Origin: Actinomycetales bacterium
Lineage (GTDB): Bacteria; Actinomycetota; Actinomycetes; Actinomycetales; Kineosporiaceae
Assembly (NCBI GenBank): GCA_012719445.1
Contig: JAAYAH010000201.1
Coordinates: 1 to 33,836 of the forward strand
Direction of reading: 5' to 3'
Length of the DNA stretch: 33,836 nucleotides
The translations under genes and the position numbers were made by a program. Under the pieces are notes generated by a model. It searched no databases and had not been told where the DNA came from. It saw nothing but the letters and a program-made list of their open reading frames with translations. Of this stretch, positions 28,768-33,836 are shown piece after piece. Position 1 is the first letter of the stretch; the number at the start of each line of letters is the position of its first letter.

Positions 28768-29118
28768 GTGGCCAGTGGCAATGCCATTCGCGGGAGCCGG
28801 GTCGGCGCCGGGCCGATGGGGGAGGCAGAGCGCGGTGAGACCGCGCCGCGGTTCCGCATCTCGTACTGGTGCGCCAACGGGCACGAGACGCGTCCCAGCT
28901 TCTCGGAGGAGGCCGGTGTGCAGCCTCCCGAGACGTGGGACTGCCCTCGCTGCGGCTTCCCCGCGGGTCAGGACGCGGAGAACCCTCCCTCCCCCCCTCG
29001 CAACGAGCCGTACAAGACCCACCTCGCCTACGTGAAGGAGCGGCGCAGCGACGCCGACGGCGAGGCGATCCTCCAGGAGGCGCTGGAGTCGCTGCGGGCT
29101 CGCCGGATCATCCGCTGA
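28768..29118 (+). CDS. rbpA: RNA polymerase-binding protein RbpA
   Basis: Actinobacteria-specific transcription factor that binds RNA polymerase with the primary sigma factor and stabilises the open complex, 116 aa. The core domain has the putative zinc ligands C35, H39, C59 and C62 (WCANGH and CPRCG). A linker leads to the C-terminal sigma-interaction helix, KTHLAYVKERRS, then the amphipathic ILQEALESLRARR. The N-terminal 26 residues are an unstructured tail. The GTG start has GGGAGGA 8 nt upstream. It is a single gene followed by a convergent lacI-type gene. Confidence 0.96.
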   Translation: MASGNAIRGSRVGAGPMGEAERGETAPRFRISYWCANGHETRPSFSEEAGVQPPETWDCPRCGFPAGQDAENPPSPPRNEPYKTHLAYVKERRSDADGEAILQEALESLRARRIIR

Positions 29119-29129
29119 CCCGGCCGTGA

Positions 29130-29143
29130 GGCGGTCGGCCGCC
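29130..29143. terminator. small hairpin after rbpA
   Basis: A 5-bp stem, GGCGG/CCGCC, with a TCGG loop lies 11 bp past the rbpA stop. It is short but GC-only, and it could terminate rbpA or the convergent lacI-type gene. Confidence 0.3.
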
Positions 29144-29181
29144 GTCGCGTGATCGACTCCGACGTCGCTGCCCGAGGCCCT

Positions 29182-29235
29182 CGCCGGCAGAGCTCATCCG
29201 CCGGCTGACGCCGGCAGAGTCCACCCACCGGCTCA
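29182..29235 (+). repeat. two tandem 27-bp repeats
   Basis: Copies at 29182-29208 and 29209-29235 share CGCCGGCAGAG and CCGGCT segments, with a third partial CGCCGG start at 29236. The second copy contains the stop codon of the lacI-type gene, so the repeat spans the gene boundary. The GCCGGC cores can also pair as a hairpin. Confidence 0.6.
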
Positions 29236-30261
29236 CGCCGGCCTTGCCGCCGGACCCGTGGAGTCGCGGACGACGAGCCGGCAGGGATGGCTGATCACGC
29301 CCGATTCGGGGCGACCGTCGAGGGCCGCGATCAGGTACCGCACGGCGCGCTCACCCATCGTGTGCAGATCGAGGTCGACCGTGGTAAGCGGCGGATCGGA
29401 GTCGGCGGCGAAGCGCAGCCAGTTGTCGTAGCCGATCACGGACAGGTCGTCGGGCACCCGCCGGCCGAGTTCCCGGGCCGTGCTGAGCACTCCCGCGGCG
29501 ATCTGGTCGTTGCCACAGAAGATCGCCTGGACGTCGGGATCACTGCCGAGCACGATGTGGGTCGCCGTCCGACCCCACCGCTGGGACCACTCGCCGTGGT
29601 GGACGCCGCCCCCGGCCAGCCGCAGGCCGGCGTCGCCCAGCACGGTGAGCAGGCTGTCGGCCCGATCGCGGGCGGCGCGGTAGTGCTGGGGCCCGGTGAC
29701 GTGGGCGATCCGGGTGTGCCCGAGGGCGAGCAGGTGCTCGGCCGCGAGTTGGGCGCCGCCCGGGTCGTCGGACACCAGCGACAGGTCCCTCGGGTCGTCG
29801 GACTCGCCGTACGCGTAGATCACCGGGACGTCGACCTCGGCGGTCAGCGAGGGGCGTCGGTCGTTGGAGTCCCCCAGCACGATGAGGCCGTCGACCCCGC
29901 GCGACTGCAGCGTCCGGACGTAGTGCCGGCGCCTGATGGCGTCACCCCGCGCGTTGCAGAGCAGGACCGACAGTTGCTCGCTGCTCAGCGCGTCCTCGAC
30001 GGCGAGCAGGATCGGGATCGAGAACCGGTGCGCCAGTTCGTCGCTGATCAGACCGATGGTCATGGATCGGCCGGAGCTCAGGCCGCGGGCGAGCTGGTTC
30101 GGCCGGAAGGACAGGGCCTCGGCAGCCCGCAGCACCCGCTGCCGGGTCTGCGGGGCGACCTCGTCGCGGTCGTTCAGCGCCTTGGAGGCGGTGGCGACGG
30201 AGACACCGGCCAGTCGCGCGACATCGCTGAGGGTGACCGTTCTCGCGCGTTGTCTGCTCAC
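29233..30261 (-). CDS. LacI-family transcriptional regulator
   Basis: DNA-binding repressor with a sugar-binding domain, 342 aa. The N-terminal helix-turn-helix TLSDVARLAGVSVATASKAL (10-29) and hinge helix NQLARGL (55-61) are intact; L61 corresponds to the leucine that intercalates at the central CpG of LacI operators. The periplasmic-binding-protein-like effector domain follows (about 67-330). GTG 30261 is chosen because AAAGG lies 7 nt upstream and the length is then typical; the open frame upstream is not family-like. It is divergent from the GH127 gene. A near-palindrome with a central CG lies between them, and an imperfect CCGAA/TTCGG dyad (30261-30275) covers its own start. Effector: probably an arabinoside or related sugar, by context only. 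Confidence 0.93.
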   Translation of the reverse strand: MSRQRARTVTLSDVARLAGVSVATASKALNDRDEVAPQTRQRVLRAAEALSFRPNQLARGLSSGRSMTIGLISDELAHRFSIPILLAVEDALSSEQLSVLLCNARGDAIRRRHYVRTLQSRGVDGLIVLGDSNDRRPSLTAEVDVPVIYAYGESDDPRDLSLVSDDPGGAQLAAEHLLALGHTRIAHVTGPQHYRAARDRADSLLTVLGDAGLRLAGGGVHHGEWSQRWGRTATHIVLGSDPDVQAIFCGNDQIAAGVLSTARELGRRVPDDLSVIGYDNWLRFAADSDPPLTTVDLDLHTMGERAVRYLIAALDGRPESGVISHPCRLVVRDSTGPAARPA

Positions 30262-30336
30262 CGAAGACCTTTCGGGTCGCCGGCCGTCGATGTCCCCGAT
30301 TGGTGTACCACGCGACCCAGACAGCGTAAAGCCCCC

Positions 30337-30365
30337 TTGACAGGGACGAGTCGGACTGGTTTCAT
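30337..30365 (+). promoter_or_regulatory. promoter of the GH127 operon
   Basis: A perfect -35, TTGACA (30337-30342), is followed after 17 bp by TTTCAT (30360-30365), 4 of 6 to the -10 consensus. It is the best sigma-70-like promoter in the window. It reads toward the GH127 gene with a leader of about 145 nt. Confidence 0.65.
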
Positions 30366-30367
30366 CG

Positions 30368-30383
30368 CCGAAACCGCTTTCGG
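30368..30383. promoter_or_regulatory. LacI-type operator
   Basis: CCGAAACCGCTTTCGG is a near-palindrome (CGAAA-n-CG-n-TTTCG) centred on CpG, the hallmark of LacI-family operators. It begins 2 bp after the -10 and would cover the transcription start, so a bound repressor would block initiation. A second overlapping dyad, GGTTTC/GAAACC, lies at 30358-30375. Confidence 0.65.
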
Positions 30384-30515
30384 ACAAAGACGGTCAAGCG
30401 TCGTGACCACGACAGCGGCGCTCGGTGGGACCAGGGGGGACTCTCGCCCCCGCGCTGTCAACGTCCCTCGATATCGGCTGACAGCAGCGGCGACCCACCG
30501 TGCCCGGAGGGACCC

Positions 30516-32645
30516 ATGAGCCGAACCGCGCCGCACGCGGCGGTCGCCCCGGTCCACGGCCGCGTCGGGCGTCGGTGTCCTCCCGTTTCTGCCACGCAGC
30601 GACGTGCGCGGCTCCACGCCGGGCGCGGAGAGAGGGTGATCGTGCTCGATCCGACCACTGCAGGGATGACCGGGGCCGTCGACCGGCGACCGGCCGGGAC
30701 GGCACCGGTCGGGCCGGTGCTGCCGACGACCAGCCGGCTGCGCCCGCTCGGCTGCGACGCCGTCCGGTTGACCGGCGGTTTCTGGGGTGAGCGGCAACGG
30801 CGGAACGGGGAGGCGACCGTTCCCCACGCGCTGGCCTGGATCGACAGGTGCGGCTGGCTGGACAACCTGCGCCTGGCCGCCCGCGGTGACCTGGGGGCGC
30901 GCGCGGCCAGGCGGGGCAGGGAGTTCTCCGACTCCGAGGTGTTCAAGCTCGCCGAGGCGATGGCCTGGGAGTCGCCCCGCGGCGGCACCGAGACCCTCGC
31001 CGACCTGAGCTCGCTGATCGCCGCCGCTCAGGAGCCCGACGGGTACTGCAACACCGCCTTCGGCCGGCCGGGCCAGCCGCCGCGCTACAGCGCCCTGGAC
31101 TTCGGGCACGAGCTGTACTGTCACGGCCACCTGATCCAGGCCGGGGTCGCCGCGCTGCGGACCGGGGCGGACAACCGGCTGGGGGAGATCGCCGTCCGCG
31201 CCGCCGCCCACGTCTGCGACAGCTTCGGTCCGGACGGGCTGCAGGGGGTCTGCGGGCATCCGGGGATCGAGATGGCGCTGGTGGAGCTGTACCGGGTGAC
31301 CGGGACCCGTCGGTACCTCGACCAGGCCCGGCTCTTCCTCGACCGCCGCGGCCACGGCAGCCTGCCGGACCTCCCGCTGGGGCGGGCCTACTACCAGGAC
31401 GACGCGCCGATCCGTCGCCGAGAGGTCTTCGCCGGGCACGTCGTCCGGGAACTGTACCTGGCCTGCGGTGCGGTGGACGTCGCCGTGGAGACCGGGGACG
31501 ACGCGCTCCTGGCCACCGTTCGGCGGCAGTGGCAGCGGACGGTCTCCACCAGGACTCACCTGACCGGGGGGATGGGCTCCCGCCACCGGGGGGAGAGCTT
31601 CGGCGAGGACTTCGAACTGCCGCCGGACCGGGCCTATGCGGAGACCTGCGCGGGGATCGCGTCGCTCATGCTGTCGTGGCGGCTGCTGCTGGCCACCGGC
31701 GAGGTGGGGTTCGCAGACCTGGCCGAGCGCACCCTGGTCAACGTGGTGGCGGCAGCGGTGGCACTCGACGGGCGGGCCTTCTTCTACGCCAACCCGCTGC
31801 AGCAGCGGGTGCCGGGACCGCCCGCCGACCCCGCCCGGCCGAGCCCCCGGGAGGCCTCCGGAGTGCGTGCGCCCTGGTACGAGGTCGCCTGCTGCCCGAC
31901 GAACCTCGCCCGCACGCTGGCCTCGCTCGGCGCCTACCTGGCCACCACCGACGACCACGGCATCCAGGTGCACCAGTACGCGGCAGCGCAGATCGAGGTC
32001 GGACCCACCCGGCTGGAGATCGAGACCGCCTATCCCTGGCGGGGGAGGGTCGGCGTCCGGGTGGCGGGCACCGGGGACAGGCCGTGGGAGCTGTCGCTGC
32101 GGGTGCCCTCCTGGGCGGCGGGGGCTCGCCTGGAGACGCCGGACGGGACGCGCGTCGTCGGCCCCGGATATGCGAGGGTGTCCCGGCGGTGGCGGCCGGG
32201 GGACCGGGTGCGGCTCGACCTGCCGGTGCGGCCGCGGTGGACGGCGGCGGACCCGCGGATCGACGCGGTGCGCGGCTGCCTGGCCGTCGAGCGCGGTCCG
32301 CTCGTGTACTGCACGGAGTCCGTGGACGTCGGTCCGGCGGGGTCCGTCGACGTCGGTCCGGCGGGGTCCGTCGACGCCGCCCCGGAGGCGCTTCTCGGTG
32401 TCGACCGGGCCGCCCCGATCCACGAGCACCCGGTGGCGGGGCTCGGCGAGGACGTGGTCGGGCTCACGGTCACGGCGTCCATGGCGCGGGTGCCCGTTGG
32501 CGGCTGGCCGTTCGGCGAGATCCCGGTGGCCCCGCGCCGGTGGCGACCGCTCACCCTCATCCCCTACCACCTGCGGGCCCACCGCGGTCCCGCCGCCATG
32601 CGGGTCTGGCTGCCCGCCGGAGACCCCCGCTCCGAGGAGGAATGA
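30516..32645 (+). CDS. glycoside hydrolase family 127 (beta-L-arabinofuranosidase-like)
   Basis: A 709-aa enzyme of the GH127/DUF1680 family, whose best-known member HypBA1 removes beta-L-arabinofuranose through a zinc-bound cysteine. The key residues are visible: E360 (acid/base position), E376 and C378 in AETC, and C459-C460 in YEVACCPTN, matching the Glu/Cys zinc site and nucleophile. An (alpha/alpha)6 barrel (about 75-480) is followed by beta-sandwich domains. No signal peptide is seen, so it is probably cytoplasmic and acts on imported oligosaccharides. Residues 602-617 are two perfect copies of SVDVGPAG. The ATG has GGAGGG 4 nt upstream; a GTG at 30642 with GAGAGGG would drop a 42-residue Arg-rich extension and is a real alternative. 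The stop lies 1 nt before the next gene. Confidence 0.9.
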   Translation: MSRTAPHAAVAPVHGRVGRRCPPVSATQRRARLHAGRGERVIVLDPTTAGMTGAVDRRPAGTAPVGPVLPTTSRLRPLGCDAVRLTGGFWGERQRRNGEATVPHALAWIDRCGWLDNLRLAARGDLGARAARRGREFSDSEVFKLAEAMAWESPRGGTETLADLSSLIAAAQEPDGYCNTAFGRPGQPPRYSALDFGHELYCHGHLIQAGVAALRTGADNRLGEIAVRAAAHVCDSFGPDGLQGVCGHPGIEMALVELYRVTGTRRYLDQARLFLDRRGHGSLPDLPLGRAYYQDDAPIRRREVFAGHVVRELYLACGAVDVAVETGDDALLATVRRQWQRTVSTRTHLTGGMGSRHRGESFGEDFELPPDRAYAETCAGIASLMLSWRLLLATGEVGFADLAERTLVNVVAAAVALDGRAFFYANPLQQRVPGPPADPARPSPREASGVRAPWYEVACCPTNLARTLASLGAYLATTDDHGIQVHQYAAAQIEVGPTRLEIETAYPWRGRVGVRVAGTGDRPWELSLRVPSWAAGARLETPDGTRVVGPGYARVSRRWRPGDRVRLDLPVRPRWTAADPRIDAVRGCLAVERGPLVYCTESVDVGPAGSVDVGPAGSVDAAPEALLGVDRAAPIHEHPVAGLGEDVVGLTVTASMARVPVGGWPFGEIPVAPRRWRPLTLIPYHLRAHRGPAAMRVWLPAGDPRSEEE
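32318..32365 (+). repeat. in-frame 24-bp tandem duplication in the GH127 gene
   Basis: Two 24-bp copies (32318-32341 and 32342-32365) differ at one base, with a partial third copy after them. They encode SVDVGPAG twice, in a surface-loop position between beta strands of the C-terminal region. It looks like recent replication slippage that kept the reading frame. Confidence 0.85.
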
Positions 32646-32646
32646 C

Positions 32647-33836
32647 GTGTTCTCCAGCATCCTGCGACAGCGCAGCGGGCTGGCCGGTGCCACGACCGCC
32701 CTGCTGATCGCCGGCCTGCTGCCGGTCCTGCTGGCGACGCCCGCGACCGCGGCACAGACCATCGGCTATCCCACCTTCTCCGGACCGACGATCCCGGCTC
32801 CGCCCGGTACCGCCGGCGTCGGCACCACGATGCAGTCGATCTACGACGCCGAGAGCGGCGGCACCGACTTCTGGATGGACCGGCTGCTGGCCCGTCCAGG
32901 CAACGATCCGGCCGGGACCTGGCTGATGACCCGCGGCCGCGGCGCCTACCTGTACACCCACGACCCGGCGGTGATCGGGTTCGGCGGCCAGGCGGCCTAC
33001 TGGGACACCATCAGCGGCCAGAACGCCTACGCGATCACGATCAGCCCCGGCACCTTCACCGAGCAGGTGAGCCAGCGCTGGCAGGCGCCGAGTCACTGGA
33101 AGGGCGTGTACACCAGCGGGTCGGTCCGGGTGGCCGTCACCAAGTTCATCACCCACCAGAACGTGGCCGTGACCACCCTGACGGTCAGCAACGCCGGCAG
33201 CTCCTCGACCACCCTGCAGCTGCGGGCGACGTCCCCCTACGCCACCACGGTCAGCGGGAGCGAGCTCACCGGATCGCGGGCGGTGAAGAACAACCTGACC
33301 ACGATCCGCCCGCGGCTGTCGGGCGACGGGTTCACGGTGGCGAACGGTGCGCTCACCCGTTCCGTCACGCTCGCGGCGGGGCAGAGCGTCACCACCAAGG
33401 TCCAGCTGGGTTTCATCACCGACGAGATCCCCGAGTCCCTCACCGAGTACGCCACCTACCGGGACCTCGCTCCCGACACCGCGTTCGCCACCCACGTCCG
33501 GGCCTACAACCGATGGTGGGCGGAGAACCTCCCGTACATCGACGTCCCCGAGCCGGCGATCAAGAAGAACATCTACTACCGCTGGTGGCTGATGCGCTTC
33601 AACCACCTCGACGTCGACATCCCCGGCCAGGACTTCCAGTTCCCGATCTCGGTCGAGGGCGCCCTCGGCTACAACAACGCGATCGTGCTCACCCAGCCCA
33701 TGCACATCGACGACCTGAAGTACCTGCGCAACCCGGTGTACTCCTACGGGCCGTGGCTGTCCGTCGGGCAGGTCTCGAAGGGGGGCAAGTTCACCGACAA
33801 CCCCGGCGACCCGGAGAACTGGTCGAACTCCTACAC
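32647..33836 (+). CDS. secreted glycosidase-like protein, 3' end beyond the window
   Basis: Open to the window edge, at least 396 codons. The start is GTG 32647 with GAGGAGG 6 nt upstream, 1 nt after the GH127 stop, so the two are co-transcribed and probably coupled. A signal peptide (1-36: RQR, Leu/Ala core, ATAA-Q) predicts export. Residues about 40-270 look like a beta-sandwich rich in Thr, Ser and Gly. From about 280 an aromatic helical region begins: YNRWWAENLPYI, then YYRWWLMRFNHLD, then VEGALGYNNAIVLTQPMHIDDLKYL. This resembles six-hairpin (alpha/alpha)6 glycosidases, but I cannot name the GH family. The context suggests it releases sugars outside the cell for the GH127 enzyme. Confidence 0.8.
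   Translation, partial: MFSSILRQRSGLAGATTALLIAGLLPVLLATPATAAQTIGYPTFSGPTIPAPPGTAGVGTTMQSIYDAESGGTDFWMDRLLARPGNDPAGTWLMTRGRGAYLYTHDPAVIGFGGQAAYWDTISGQNAYAITISPGTFTEQVSQRWQAPSHWKGVYTSGSVRVAVTKFITHQNVAVTTLTVSNAGSSSTTLQLRATSPYATTVSGSELTGSRAVKNNLTTIRPRLSGDGFTVANGALTRSVTLAAGQSVTTKVQLGFITDEIPESLTEYATYRDLAPDTAFATHVRAYNRWWAENLPYIDVPEPAIKKNIYYRWWLMRFNHLDVDIPGQDFQFPISVEGALGYNNAIVLTQPMHIDDLKYLRNPVYSYGPWLSVGQVSKGGKFTDNPGDPENWSNSY

Overview
This is a chromosomal segment of a very high-GC actinomycete. RbpA, the rapZ-yvcK-whiA cluster, the coaE-GrpB fusion, GTG starts on many genes, TAnnnT -10 elements and long GC-rich hairpins without a T-tract all point that way. A genus cannot be named from the sequence alone. 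No rRNA, tRNA, insertion sequence, integrase or CRISPR array was found.

Layout. (1) 1-5893: a branched-chain-amino-acid-type (HAAT) ABC importer. The lipoprotein receptor gene (+) runs convergently toward a four-gene livH-livM-livG-livF operon (-). The receptor gene has a complex upstream region with a 20-bp tandem array and two GlnR-like GTNAC pairs. (2) 6195-10054: a polyprenyl-phosphate sugar-1-phosphate transferase (+) meets, tail to tail, a large membrane protein with an extracytoplasmic PI-PLC-like domain (-). (3) 10193-21781: coaE-GrpB, uvrB, a chemotaxis receptor, a TerC-family membrane protein, uvrA and uvrC, so all three UvrABC subunits lie within about 10.3 kb. (4) 21873-24813: rapZ-yvcK-whiA. 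(5) 24980-28244: gap-pgk-tpiA, the triose part of glycolysis, closed by a perfect 17-bp-stem hairpin. (6) 28438-29118: secG and rbpA. (7) 29233-33836: a carbohydrate locus with a LacI-family repressor (-), a divergent GH127 beta-L-arabinofuranosidase-like enzyme and a secreted glycosidase-like protein cut by the window end.

How the genes work together. UvrA, UvrB and UvrC form the nucleotide excision repair nuclease. Both uvrA and uvrB carry, by eye, a 7/9 match to the mycobacterial RecA-independent (PafBC-type) damage promoter, tTGTCRGTG-N8-TAnnnT, with exact spacing, and no LexA box was seen. YvcK, RapZ and WhiA sit next to the triose-phosphate genes, the usual actinobacterial arrangement linking carbon flux to envelope growth and division. 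At the right end, a near-palindromic LacI-type operator sits on the start region of a good TTGACA-N17-TTTCAT promoter for the GH127 operon, suggesting sugar-induced derepression.

The most interesting items are the paired PafBC-type promoters, the GlnR-like array before the receptor gene, the membrane-anchored PI-PLC-like protein, the LivH permease with a signal peptide and Ig-like domain, the LacI operator, the GACAC-containing inverted repeat before whiA, and several unrelated short tandem repeats in gene-free stretches.
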